Below, one piece after another: positions 26,013 to 34,662 of a stretch of DNA of 64,000 nucleotides (positions are counted from its first letter, which is position 1; every line of letters starts with the position of its first letter). The position numbers were made by a program, and so were the translations under genes. Under the pieces are notes generated by a model. The model saw only the letters and a program-made list of their open reading frames with translations, did no database searches and was not told the origin of the DNA. Source of the stretch: Micromonospora aurantiaca ATCC 27029 (GTDB taxonomy: Bacteria > Actinomycetota > Actinomycetes > Mycobacteriales > Micromonosporaceae); NCBI RefSeq assembly GCF_000145235.1, contig NC_014391.1, forward strand, positions 6,281,501 to 6,345,500, given 5' to 3'.

Positions 26013-26495
26013 GCCGCCCACGGTCCCGTCTCCCGCACCGGCCCGGCAACCCCGCTCCCCGCCCCTGTGGAAAACCCGGGATTCGGCGTCCAACTCCGCA
26101 TGGCAGCGACCGCCAGCACACACAGAGGGTGACGATCACTCAGCGTTAAGGGCTGCCATCAAAGCGAGTGACCCAGCTGCAGCACAAAGCCGACTTAAGT
26201 GGACACAAACCTCACGATCGCCACGGCAGAGATAACCACCTCGGCAGACTTTGCTCTGCAGCCACCGAGGCAGCGCTCACGATTCGTGACAGTTGCGCCC
26301 ATGGCTGCAGAGCAAAGTCGGCGAGGGGTGAAGTGTCCCGCCGGCCGAAAAGATACGCTGAGTGACCGCCTTGGTCTGTGGACAACGTGCGGCGACCACA
26401 ACGAGGAGGGCGAAACCGGAGAACGGCGAGGCGAGCCCTGCCGCCGCACGTGGCGGCAGCAGACGGACCACGTCGGCCGAGCAGCGGTCAGTAGG
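26013..26495. other. intergenic region upstream of the regulator
   Basis: About 480 bases, non-coding as far as I can see. It is less GC-rich than the surrounding genes and contains the long hairpin at 26247-26319. Two short stretches resemble each other (ACTTTGCTCTGCAGCC and the CAGCACAAAGCCGACTTAAG region at 26179-26199), and GCACGTGGCGGCA sits near 26446. The start-proximal part should hold the regulator's promoter, but no clear element is visible. Confidence 0.5.
26247..26319. repeat. long hairpin with GACTTTGCTCTGCAGCC arms
   Basis: Perfect 17-base arms (26247-26263 and 26303-26319) over a 39-base loop that itself contains TCACGATTCGTGA, a small nested hairpin. It is not near a gene 3' end, which argues against a simple terminator. 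I recall similar sequences between genes in other Micromonospora genomes, but this is memory, not a search. Confidence 0.7.
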
Positions 26496-27479
26496 TCAGT
26501 AGCGCTCGCGCAGCAACTGGGCGGCCTCGACGGCCCAGTAGGTGAGGATGATCTGGGCGCCGGCCCGGCGGATCGAGGTGAGCGTCTCCAGCATCACCCG
26601 ATCCCGGTCGATCCAGCCGTTCGCGGCGGCCGCCTCGACCATCGCGTACTCGCCGGAGACCTGGTAGGCGGCGACCGGGACGTTCACCGCATCACGGACC
26701 GCCGACACCACGTCGAGGTAGGGCAGCGCGGGCTTGACCATCACCATGTCGGCGCCCTCGGCCACGTCCAGCTCGACCTCGCGCAGCGACTCGCGCAGGT
26801 TCGCCGGGTCCTGCTGGTAGGTGCGCCGGTCCCCCTCCAGCGCCGACTCCACGGCGTCGCGGAACGGGCCGTAGAAGGCGGAGGCGTACTTCACGGCGTA
26901 CGCGAGCACCGAGACGTCCTGGTGCCCGGCGGCGTCGAGCGCCTTGCGGACCACGCCGACCTGGCCGTCCATCATCCCGGACGGCCCGACCACGTGGACC
27001 CCGGCGGCGGCCTGGGCCACCGCCATGTCGGCGTACGCGGCGAGCGTGGCGTCGTTGTCGACCCCGCCGTCCGGGGTGAGCAGGCCGCAGTGCCCGTGCG
27101 AGGTGAACTCGTCCAGGCACAGGTCGCTCATCACCACAGTCGAGTCGCCGACCTCGGCGACCACGTCCCGGATCGCCGTGTTGAGCACGCCGGCCGGGTC
27201 GATGCCACCGGAGCCGGTCTCGTCCCGCGTGGCCGGCACCCCGAACAGCATGATCCCGCCGACCCCGGCCTGGACCGCCTCCGCGGCGGCCTTGCGCAGC
27301 GAGTCCCGGGAGTGCTGGAGCACCCCCGGGAGCGACGCGATGGCCCGCGGCTCGGTCAGCCCCTCCTTGACGAACATCGGCACGACCAGTTCGGCCGGGT
27401 CGACGCGGGTCTCGGAGACCAGCCGCCGCACGGCCGCGTTGCGGCGCAGCCGGCGGGGCCGGATCTCGGGGTACGGCAT
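26496..27479 (-). CDS. hemB: delta-aminolevulinic acid dehydratase (porphobilinogen synthase)
   Basis: A 327-residue HemB, joining two 5-aminolevulinate molecules into porphobilinogen in the cytoplasm. It contains the Schiff-base lysine in DMVMVKPALPYLDV (Lys249) and the preceding conserved lysine in YAVKYASAFYGPFRDA. The metal site reads DLCLDEFTSHGHCG: the middle ligand of the usual zinc C-C-C set is Asp, so the metal preference may be mixed. It starts 13 bases after the cobA/hemD gene and is the last gene of the rex-hem operon. Its Shine-Dalgarno AGGAGGCCCGTC overlaps the end of the previous gene. Confidence 0.95.
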   Translation of the reverse strand: MPYPEIRPRRLRRNAAVRRLVSETRVDPAELVVPMFVKEGLTEPRAIASLPGVLQHSRDSLRKAAAEAVQAGVGGIMLFGVPATRDETGSGGIDPAGVLNTAIRDVVAEVGDSTVVMSDLCLDEFTSHGHCGLLTPDGGVDNDATLAAYADMAVAQAAAGVHVVGPSGMMDGQVGVVRKALDAAGHQDVSVLAYAVKYASAFYGPFRDAVESALEGDRRTYQQDPANLRESLREVELDVAEGADMVMVKPALPYLDVVSAVRDAVNVPVAAYQVSGEYAMVEAAAANGWIDRDRVMLETLTSIRRAGAQIILTYWAVEAAQLLRERY

Positions 27480-27492
27480 GACGGGCCTCCTG

Positions 27493-29073
27493 TCAGCGGA
27501 ACCGCAGGGCGGTCGGGCCCTGCACCTTCGAGCCCCGGCGCTGCTTCGCCGGCATGGCGGCGAGCTTCTCCCGCAGCTCGACGGCGTAGGCGGCGAGCGC
27601 CTCCACCAGGTCGGGCACCGAGGCGTGCGGCGGCTGCACGTCGACGCGCAGGCCGAACTCGGTGGCGGTCTCCGCCGTCTTGGGCCCGATCACTGCAACA
27701 ACGGTCCGCGCGTGCGGCTTCCCGGCGATACCGACGAGGTTCCGCACTGTGGACGACGAGGTGAACAGCACCGCGTCGAACCCGCCGGACTTGATCGCGT
27801 CGCGGATCTCGGCGGGCGGCGGCGCCGCGCGCACGGTCCGGTACGCGGTCACGTCGTCGACCTCCCAGCCGCGCTCGGTCAGGCCGGCGGCCAGGGTCTC
27901 GGTGGCGATGTCGGCGCGCGGCAGCAGCACCCGGCCGACCGGGTCGAGGATCTCGTCGTGCGGCGAGAACTCGGCCAGCAGGCCCTCGGAGGACTGCTCC
28001 CCGGAGGGGATCAGCTCGGGCTGGATGCCGAAGGCACGGACCGCCTCGGCGGTGGCGTCACCGATGCAGGCGATCTTCACGCCACCGAAGTGGCGGGCGT
28101 CGAGGCCGTGCTCGGCGAACTTCTCCCACACCGCCCGGACCGCGTTCACCGAGGTGAAGATGACCCAGGCGTACCGGCCGTCGACCAGGCCCTTCACGGC
28201 CCGCTCCATCTGCGCCGGGGTACGCGGCGGCTCGACCGCGATGGTCGGCACCTCGCACGGGATCGCCCCGTACGCGCGCAGCCGCGCACTCATCACGCCG
28301 GCCTGCTCCTTGGTGCGGGGCACCAGCACCTTCCAGCCGTACAGCGGGCGGTTCTCCCACCAGCTCAGCTTGTCGCGGTCGGTGACGGCCGCGCCGACGG
28401 TGAGCACCACCCGGCCGGTGAAGCCGAGCGCCGCCGCGACGAAGGAGTCGACTGTCGACGTGGTGGTGTACTGCGTCTCGCCGGTGCCGTCACCGGTCAC
28501 CCCGACCGCTGTGGTGCCGTCGACCCCGGCGGCCAGCAGGCCGTCCCGGACGGCGGCCAGGTCACCGGCGTCCACGGCGAGCGCCAGCGAACCCCGCCCG
28601 ACGGCGGTGGCGAGCGCCTCGAAGTCCAGCGCGGTGACGTCCTCGACGTCGGCGGCGGTGCGTACGCCCGGCAGCGGGACACCCGCGTACGTGGCCACGC
28701 CCTCGGCCTGGCCGACGCCCGGGACCACCTCGAAGTGCGCGGCGGTACGCGCGACCGCCTGCACCTCCTTGACCACCGAGTCGTGGCCGAACGGGTCACC
28801 GGCGACCAGGTGCACGGCGTTCTGCCCGGACCGGGCCGCGGAGATCAGCACCTTCGCCACGTCCCCCGGCACGCCCTCGGCGGGGCTGAACTCGGCGCCC
28901 GGCCGGGCCTGGGCGCGGACGTGCGCCAGGAGCGACTCGGGTACGCCCCGGTCGTAGACCACCTGGTCGGCCTCGACCAGGGCGTCCAGCGCCCGGCGGG
29001 TCAGCAGGCCCGGGTCGCCGGGACCGGCCCCGACGAATGCGATCTGGCCTACGGGCTTACGGGTGCGGGTCAT
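27493..29073 (-). CDS. cobA-hemD: uroporphyrinogen-III C-methyltransferase / uroporphyrinogen-III synthase fusion
   Basis: A 526-residue bifunctional enzyme. Residues 8-240 form a SAM-dependent tetrapyrrole methylase (FVGAGPGDPGLLTRRA, LVAGDPFGHDSVV, VVPGVGQAEG), which converts uroporphyrinogen III toward precorrin-2. Residues 255-505 form HemD (LVPRTKEQAGVMSARLR, WVIFTSVNAVRAVWEKF, CIGDATAEAVRAFG), which closes the tetrapyrrole ring. This fusion is typical of Streptomyces and relatives. The methylase lacks a good match to the canonical GxPxVSAIPGI segment of CobA, so its methylase activity is less certain. It overlaps hemC by four bases, implying coupled translation. Confidence 0.9.
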   Translation of the reverse strand: MTRTRKPVGQIAFVGAGPGDPGLLTRRALDALVEADQVVYDRGVPESLLAHVRAQARPGAEFSPAEGVPGDVAKVLISAARSGQNAVHLVAGDPFGHDSVVKEVQAVARTAAHFEVVPGVGQAEGVATYAGVPLPGVRTAADVEDVTALDFEALATAVGRGSLALAVDAGDLAAVRDGLLAAGVDGTTAVGVTGDGTGETQYTTTSTVDSFVAAALGFTGRVVLTVGAAVTDRDKLSWWENRPLYGWKVLVPRTKEQAGVMSARLRAYGAIPCEVPTIAVEPPRTPAQMERAVKGLVDGRYAWVIFTSVNAVRAVWEKFAEHGLDARHFGGVKIACIGDATAEAVRAFGIQPELIPSGEQSSEGLLAEFSPHDEILDPVGRVLLPRADIATETLAAGLTERGWEVDDVTAYRTVRAAPPPAEIRDAIKSGGFDAVLFTSSSTVRNLVGIAGKPHARTVVAVIGPKTAETATEFGLRVDVQPPHASVPDLVEALAAYAVELREKLAAMPAKQRRGSKVQGPTALRFR

Positions 29074-30056
29074 TCTGTGCTCCCAAGTTGCTGGGTCCCC
29101 GGGCCGGCCTGTGCGTCCTGGCCGAGGATCGAGTCGGCGCCGAGTTCGAGGAGTTCGGCGGCGAGTGCCTTGCCGATCTCCGCCGCGTCGGCGGGCGTTC
29201 CGGTGCGGGACAGCCGGAGGTCACGAGTACCGTCCGGGCTGATCACCGCACCGCGCAGGTAGATCTCCTGATTGACGTCGCCCTCGTCGGTGGGCTCGCC
29301 TTCGGCGAGAACGGCGTACGCGGCCACGGGCGCGCTGCACCCTGCCTCCAGGGTGGCCAGCAGCGCCCGTTCCGCGGTGATCGCGGCACGGGACGGTGCG
29401 TGGTCGAGCAGCGCGAGCAGCTCGATCACGTCCTGGTCGTCGGCCCGGCACTCGACGGCGAGCGCACCCTGGGCGGGTGCGGGCAGCATGAGCATCGGGT
29501 CGAGCGTCTCGGTGATGACGTCGGCGCGGCCGATCCGGTTGAGCCCGGCGCGGGCGAGCACGACGGCGTCGAGGTCGGCGTCCGGGCCGAGCACCCGGCC
29601 GAGCCGGGTGTCGACGTTGCCCCGGATCGGGCTGACCTCCAACTGCATGCCCAGCGCGTGCAACTGGGCGATCCGGCGCAGCGCGCCGGTGCCGACGCGG
29701 GCGCCGGGCGGCAGCTCGGCGAGCGTACGGCCGTTCGTGGCCACCAGCGCGTCACGCGGATCCTGCCGGGGCGGTACGGCCGCGACGTGCAGGCCGGGCG
29801 CCGCCGCGGTGGGCAGGTCCTTGTACGAGTGGACGGCGAAGTCGATCTCGCCGGCGGTCAGCGCGTCGCGCAGCGCGGAGACGAACACGCCGACGCCGAG
29901 CCGCTGCACCGGGGCGGTGGACCTGTCGCCGGCGGTCACCACCTCGACCAGCTCGACCGGGCGGCCGGTGGCCGCGGTGAGGGCCTCGGCGACGTGGCCG
30001 GACTGGGCCATCGCCAGGGCGCTGCCCCGGGTACCGAGGCGAAGGGGGGCGGTCAT
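29070..30056 (-). CDS. hemC: hydroxymethylbilane synthase (porphobilinogen deaminase)
   Basis: A 328-residue HemC, which polymerises four porphobilinogens. It starts LRLGTRGSALAMAQSG, carries HSYKDLPTAAAPGL, and has the dipyrromethane-cofactor cysteine in LEAGCSAPVAAYA (Cys240). Length matches the family. ATG (four-base overlap with the hemA stop) and GGAGGTGCGCG upstream within the hemA end. Positioned between hemA and cobA-hemD in the operon. Confidence 0.95.
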   Translation of the reverse strand: MTAPLRLGTRGSALAMAQSGHVAEALTAATGRPVELVEVVTAGDRSTAPVQRLGVGVFVSALRDALTAGEIDFAVHSYKDLPTAAAPGLHVAAVPPRQDPRDALVATNGRTLAELPPGARVGTGALRRIAQLHALGMQLEVSPIRGNVDTRLGRVLGPDADLDAVVLARAGLNRIGRADVITETLDPMLMLPAPAQGALAVECRADDQDVIELLALLDHAPSRAAITAERALLATLEAGCSAPVAAYAVLAEGEPTDEGDVNQEIYLRGAVISPDGTRDLRLSRTGTPADAAEIGKALAAELLELGADSILGQDAQAGPGTQQLGSTE

Positions 30057-31426
30057 CGCGCACCTCCGGTGGGCGGGACGTCGGCGGCGTCGAACGACGG
30101 CCGGCCGTCGAGGTCGGTGGCGACCACGTCGGGGACGGTGTCGACCGGGGACGTCTGCGGAACGTCCAGGTCGAACAGTTCGCGCAGCAGCGCCGCGTAC
30201 TGGTCGCCGCCGGGCTCGGCGGCGAGCTGGCGGACCCGTACGGTCGGCTGGTGCAGCAGCCGCTGCACGACCCGGTGCACGGTGCGGGCGACCTCGGCGC
30301 GCTGGTCGTCGCTGAGGTCGGGGCGGCGCTGGCCGAGCCGGCGCAGCTCGGTGGTGACGACGTCCTCGGCCCGGCCGCGCAGGGCGGCCACCGTCGGTGC
30401 GACGTCGGCGCCGCGCAGCCAGCTCAGGAACGCCTCGACCTCGCCGGTCACGATCCGGGCCACCTCGGCGGCGTCGGCCGCGGCCGGTCCGTCGGCGAGG
30501 ACGGCGGCCATCCGGTCGATGTCGATCACCTCGACGCCGGGCAGCTCGGCGACGCCGGGCTCGACGTCGCGCGGGACGGCCAGGTCGAGCAGGACCAGCG
30601 GGCCGCGGTCGGCGTCCCGGCGGGCCAGCGCCCGGGTCACCACGTCGCGGGTGAGCACCGCCTCGGTGGCGGCGGTGGCGGCGACCACGACGTCGACGTC
30701 GGCGAGCGCGGTGATCAGCTCGGCCATCGGCACGGCGGACGCGCCGTACGACTCGGCGAGCCGGACGGCACGGGCGGCGCCCCGGTTGGTCACGGTGAGC
30801 GGGCCGGCGCCCAGCCGGGACAGCGTGGCCACGCCCAGCGAGCCCATCGCGCCGGCGCCCACCACCATGGCGGGCCGGCCGGCCAGGTCGCCGTCGAGCA
30901 GCCCGGCGGCGAGATCGAGGGCGGCGGTGACGACGCTCTGCCCGGCCCGGTCGATGTTGGTCTCGGCGTGCGCGCGCTTGCCGACCCGCAGCGCCTGCTG
31001 CATCAGCTCGTGCAGCAGCCGCCCGGCGGAGTCGGCGCCACCGGCGGAGTGGTAGGCGTCGCGAAGCTGGCCGAGGATCTGCGCCTCGCCCACCACCATC
31101 GAGTCGAGCCCGGCGGCCACCCGGAAGACGTGGTCCACGGCGGCGGCGTCGTAGTGGACGTAGAGGTGCGGGGCGAGCGCCGCGGGCTGGCAGCCGGCCT
31201 GGTCGGCCAGGACCGCGCAGATGTCACCGAGTCCGCCGTGGAACCCGGAGACGGCGGCGTAGACCTCCACCCGGTTGCACGTGGAGACCAGGACGGCCTC
31301 GGCGACGTACGGCTGGGCGATCAGGCGGTCCAGCGTGCGGGTGAGGTCGGCGGGCGGGACGGCCAGCTGTTCCAGGGTGGCGACCGGGGCGGTGCGGTAG
31401 GACGCGCCGACGACGAGCAGTTTCAC
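30053..31426 (-). CDS. hemA: glutamyl-tRNA reductase
   Basis: A 457-residue HemA, which reduces glutamyl-tRNA(Glu) to glutamate-1-semialdehyde, the first committed step of C5-route tetrapyrrole synthesis. The catalytic cysteine is Cys50 (LVSTCNRVEVY). The NADPH domain holds MVVGAGAMGSLGVATLSRLG and the C-terminal half the helical dimerisation domain. The GTG start overlaps the rex stop by four bases. With no hemL (the next enzyme) in this window, the aminotransferase must be elsewhere. Confidence 0.95.
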   Translation of the reverse strand: MKLLVVGASYRTAPVATLEQLAVPPADLTRTLDRLIAQPYVAEAVLVSTCNRVEVYAAVSGFHGGLGDICAVLADQAGCQPAALAPHLYVHYDAAAVDHVFRVAAGLDSMVVGEAQILGQLRDAYHSAGGADSAGRLLHELMQQALRVGKRAHAETNIDRAGQSVVTAALDLAAGLLDGDLAGRPAMVVGAGAMGSLGVATLSRLGAGPLTVTNRGAARAVRLAESYGASAVPMAELITALADVDVVVAATAATEAVLTRDVVTRALARRDADRGPLVLLDLAVPRDVEPGVAELPGVEVIDIDRMAAVLADGPAAADAAEVARIVTGEVEAFLSWLRGADVAPTVAALRGRAEDVVTTELRRLGQRRPDLSDDQRAEVARTVHRVVQRLLHQPTVRVRQLAAEPGGDQYAALLRELFDLDVPQTSPVDTVPDVVATDLDGRPSFDAADVPPTGGAR

Positions 31427-32193
31427 GTGCCGATCGCCTCCTGGGTGTCGGTTGCCGCGAGTCCGCCGGGCAGGGCGGTGAGGGCGGACCCGCCGGTGGC
31501 GGGGAGCGCGGTCAGCGATGCCTTGCGGTGCTCGTGGAAGGACAGGATCTGCAGCTCGATGGCGAGGTCGACCTTGCGCACGTCGACCCCGTCCGGAACC
31601 GAGAGTACGCAGGGCGCGAAGTTGAGGATGCTCGTCACGCCGACGGCGACCAACTGGTCGGCGACCGCCTGGGCGGCCGGGGCGGGGGTGGCGATGACGC
31701 CGATCGAGATCGACTCCTCGGCGACGATCTGGGGCAGCTCGTCGACGTGCCGTACGACCAGGCCGTTGATCACTTCGCCGACGCGGGACCGGTCGGCGTC
31801 GACCAGCGCGGCGATGCGGAATCCGCGGTTGGCGAAGCCGTCGTAGCCGGCCAGGGCGTGACCGAGATTACCCACGCCGACGAGCGCGACGGTCCGGCAC
31901 TGGGTGAGCCCGAGCACCGAGGAGATCTGGTCGACCAGCAGCGCCACGTCGTAGCCGACGCCGCGGGTGCCGTACGAGCCGAGGTGGGACAGGTCCTTGC
32001 GGAGCTTCGCGGAGTTGACGCCGGCGGCGTTGGCGAGGCCCTCGCTGGACACCGTCTCGTGCCCGGCGTCGGCGAGCGCGTGCAGCGCACGCAGGTATTC
32101 CGGGAGCCGGGACACGGTCGCCTCGGGCAGGTCCGGAAGCGCCGGTACGGCACCGGTGCGACCGGGCGCGCCTGGTTGACGGTGCTGGCTCAT
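31423..32193 (-). CDS. rex: redox-sensing transcriptional repressor Rex
   Basis: A 256-residue Rex repressor. The N-terminal winged helix includes VSRLPEYLRALHALADAG and SSEGLANAAGVNSAKLRKDLSHLG; the Rossmann domain has VALVGVGNLGHALAGYDGF for NAD(H) sensing and a C-terminal helix for dimer contacts. High NADH releases the repressor from its boxes. ATG with ACGGAGTCTC upstream; an in-frame upstream extension of 74 codons is unsupported. First gene of the operon, and a Rex box lies upstream of its own start, so it should be autoregulated along with the heme genes. Confidence 0.93.
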   Translation of the reverse strand: MSQHRQPGAPGRTGAVPALPDLPEATVSRLPEYLRALHALADAGHETVSSEGLANAAGVNSAKLRKDLSHLGSYGTRGVGYDVALLVDQISSVLGLTQCRTVALVGVGNLGHALAGYDGFANRGFRIAALVDADRSRVGEVINGLVVRHVDELPQIVAEESISIGVIATPAPAAQAVADQLVAVGVTSILNFAPCVLSVPDGVDVRKVDLAIELQILSFHEHRKASLTALPATGGSALTALPGGLAATDTQEAIGT

Positions 32194-32312
32194 GAGACTC
32201 CGTGCGGTGCGATCCTCGACCAGCGACGGGGGCCGGTCGTTTCGGGACTCCCGCTGGCGACCGAGATTGCCGGCTGTGCTAGCAGGGCGCGTCGGAACTA
32301 CAGAGTAGGTGT

Positions 32313-32330
32313 TTGTGAAGGGGTGCACAA
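32313..32330. promoter_or_regulatory. Rex operator (ROP)
   Basis: TTGTGAAGGGGTGCACAA: nearly perfect match to the established Rex consensus TTGTGA-N6-TCACAA, with only one position off (GCACAA). It lies 120 bases upstream of the rex start. Confidence 0.8.
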
Positions 32331-32582
32331 ATCGCGATCTTGAAAGCTCGCGACGCGCCTTCACCTGCCCCTCCATTCCCGCAAGATCGATCAACCGCGT
32401 CTCTCGGCGGCGCATGCCGATTATTGCTCAATCCAGACTTCCCTGACCAATCGCGCGGGGCCCGTAGCGCTCCGTGACCGGCGTGGCGAGGCGAGTCTCA
32501 CGTTTCGAGTAGGGAGAACCCCACCCCGAACAGGCCAGCGTGCGGGATGGGTCGGCGGGGCACGCGCCCATAGCCTCGAACC

Positions 32583-33887
32583 ATGACCGCAGCACCACTG
32601 GCCACCGCGCCCGCTCCGCTGTCCCCCGTCCACGGGCTCCTGCGCCGCCTCGCCCGCGACACCACCTACGTGCTCGTGGGCCTCCCGCTGGCGATCGTCA
32701 GCTTCGTGCTGGCAGTGGTGGGGATCTCACTCAGCGCCGGGCTGCTGGTGACCACGCTCGGCCTGCCGATCCTCGCCGGCTTCCTCTACGCGGCCCGCGG
32801 GCTGGCCGACATCGAGCGGCTCCGGCTCGCCGGGGTGCAGGACCGGCCCCGGGTACGCCCGGTCTACCGCAGGCCGGAGCCGGGTGCCGGGTTCTGGCGC
32901 CGGGTGTTCACCCCGATCCGGGACGCGCAGTCGTGGCTCGACCTGCTGCACGCCTTCGTCCGGCTGCTCGTGGCGGTGCCCACGTTCGTGCTGCTCGTGG
33001 TCTGGTGGGTGCTCGCACTGGGCGGCACCCTCTACATCGCGTACGACTGGGCCATCCCGCGCGGCGCGGACGACCAGGACCTGAGCCAGCTCCTCGGGAT
33101 GGGCGACGGCCCCGGCGCGCGGATCGCCCTGAACACCGCGATCGGGCTGTTCGCCCTGTTCACCCTCCCGCTGGTGGCACGCGGGTGCGCCCGGCTCCAG
33201 GCCGGGCTGGCGTACTCGCTGCTCACCGGCGTGGCCGAGATGCGGCAGCGGATCGTCACGCTGGAGGAGCAGAAGCGGGCCGCCGCCTCGGCCGAGGCGG
33301 TCGCGCTGCGCCGGCTGGAGCGCGACATCCACGACGGCCCGCAGCAGCGGCTGGTCCGGCTCGCCATGGACCTCGGCCGGGCCCGCCACCAGCTCGCCGC
33401 CGACCCGGAGGCGGCCCGGCAGACGCTCGACGAGGCGGTCGCGCAGACCCGGGAGACGCTGGACGAGCTGCGTGCCCTGTCCCGGGGCATCGCGCCGCCG
33501 ATCCTGGTCGACCGGGGCCTGCCCAGCGCGCTCGCCGCGCTCGCCGCCCGCGCCCTGGTACCCACCGAGCTGGCCGTGGACGACGACCTGGGCACCGCCG
33601 CCGGACGGCTCGACCCGGGGCTGGAGAGCACCGCGTACTTCGTGGTGGCCGAGGCCCTGACGAACGTCTCGAAGCACAGCCGGGCGAACATCTGCCGGGT
33701 GGAGGTCACCCGGAAGGTGGGCCGGCTGGAGATCACCGTCACCGACGACGGCGCCGGCGGCGCGCACCTGGCCAAGGGGCACGGGCTCAGCGGCATCGCC
33801 GACCGGGTCCGGGCGGCGGGCGGCACCCTGGAGGTGGCCAGCCCGGCCGGCGGCCCGACCCGGATCCACGCCGAACTGCCGAGGTGA
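32583..33887 (+). CDS. NarL-type sensor histidine kinase
   Basis: A 434-residue membrane histidine kinase. The N-terminal half has about four membrane segments in two pairs (TYVLVGLPLAIVSFVLAVVGI, LLVTTLGLPILAGFLYAARGL, then LVAVPTFVLLVVWWVLALGGTL and IALNTAIGLFALFTLPLVA) forming the 'putative sensor' fold. The HisKA_3 box is RLERDIHDGPQQRLV with phosphoacceptor His250, followed by HATPase_c motifs EALTNVSKHSRA and HGLSGIADRVRAAGG. Such kinases usually sense envelope stress. It is followed at about 100 bases by its cognate response regulator. Confidence 0.9.
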   Translation: MTAAPLATAPAPLSPVHGLLRRLARDTTYVLVGLPLAIVSFVLAVVGISLSAGLLVTTLGLPILAGFLYAARGLADIERLRLAGVQDRPRVRPVYRRPEPGAGFWRRVFTPIRDAQSWLDLLHAFVRLLVAVPTFVLLVVWWVLALGGTLYIAYDWAIPRGADDQDLSQLLGMGDGPGARIALNTAIGLFALFTLPLVARGCARLQAGLAYSLLTGVAEMRQRIVTLEEQKRAAASAEAVALRRLERDIHDGPQQRLVRLAMDLGRARHQLAADPEAARQTLDEAVAQTRETLDELRALSRGIAPPILVDRGLPSALAALAARALVPTELAVDDDLGTAAGRLDPGLESTAYFVVAEALTNVSKHSRANICRVEVTRKVGRLEITVTDDGAGGAHLAKGHGLSGIADRVRAAGGTLEVASPAGGPTRIHAELPR

Positions 33888-33989
33888 CCTGGTTCGCCCG
33901 GGCTCCGGGCCGTCGCGCGGTGGCGCGGCGCGCCCGGCATCCGGGCCGCCGGGCGGCAACCGGGTCCGGGCGTGATAGACACCGGACCC

Positions 33990-34646
33990 ATGCGGGTGGT
34001 GATCGCGGACGACGCCGTACTGCTCCGGGAGGGGCTGGTCCGGCTGCTGACCGAGTACGGGCACGAGGTGGTGGCGGCCGTCGGTGACGGTGACGCGCTG
34101 GTCGAGGCGGTGGTGGCGCACCGGCCCGACGTCTCGGTGGTGGACGTGCGGATGCCGCCGTCACACACCGACGAGGGACTGCGCGCCTCGGTGGAGGCCC
34201 GCCGCCGGGTGCCCGGTACGCCGATCCTGGTGCTGTCCCAGTACGTCGAGGTGTCGTACGCCGACGACCTGCTGGACACCGCGGGCGGGGGCGGCGGTGG
34301 GATCGGCTACCTGCTCAAGGACCGGGTCGCCGCGATCGACGAGTTCCTCGACGGCCTGGCCCGGGTGGCGGCCGGCGGCACCGTGCTCGACCCGGAGGTG
34401 ATCAGCCAGTTGCTGGTCCGGCGGCGGCGCGACGACCCGCTGGCGTCGCTGACCCCGCGCGAGCGCGAAGTGCTGGCGCTGATGGCCGAGGGCCGCTCGA
34501 ACACCGCCATCGCCCGGACGCTCGTGGTCAGCGACGGCGCGGTGGAGAAGCACGTCCGCAACATCTTCACCAAGCTCGACCTGCCCCCGGACGCGACCAC
34601 CCACCACCGCCGCGTCCTGGCCGTCCTGGCCCACCTGCGCGCCTGA
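33990..34646 (+). CDS. NarL/LuxR-family response regulator
   Basis: A 218-residue response regulator. The receiver domain has acidic pocket IADDAVLLREG and phosphoacceptor Asp52 in VSVVDVRMPP; the C-terminal LuxR helix-turn-helix is LTPREREVLALMAEGRSNTAIAR with VEKHVRNIFTKLDL. The receiver has a glycine-rich GGGGGGIGYLLKDRV before the conserved lysine. ATG at MRVVIADD; a slightly earlier in-frame GTG exists with no better ribosome site. Partner of the kinase just upstream. Confidence 0.92.
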   Translation: MRVVIADDAVLLREGLVRLLTEYGHEVVAAVGDGDALVEAVVAHRPDVSVVDVRMPPSHTDEGLRASVEARRRVPGTPILVLSQYVEVSYADDLLDTAGGGGGGIGYLLKDRVAAIDEFLDGLARVAAGGTVLDPEVISQLLVRRRRDDPLASLTPREREVLALMAEGRSNTAIARTLVVSDGAVEKHVRNIFTKLDLPPDATTHHRRVLAVLAHLRA

Positions 34647-34662
34647 CCGGGCCGGTCAGGCG
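34640..34662. terminator. palindrome spanning both stop codons
   Basis: CGCCTGACCGG, one G, then CCGGTCAGGCG: a perfect 11-base inverted repeat whose arms contain the TGA of the response regulator and the TGA of the convergent HAD gene. It is the whole intergenic space of the two genes. Confidence 0.6.

Noticed and set aside
26140..26490. Short ORFs of 60-90 codons around the intergenic hairpin
   Set aside because: They run across the hairpin arms on both strands with matching pieces (GCRAKSA on each), as expected for translation of an inverted repeat, and lack ribosome sites.
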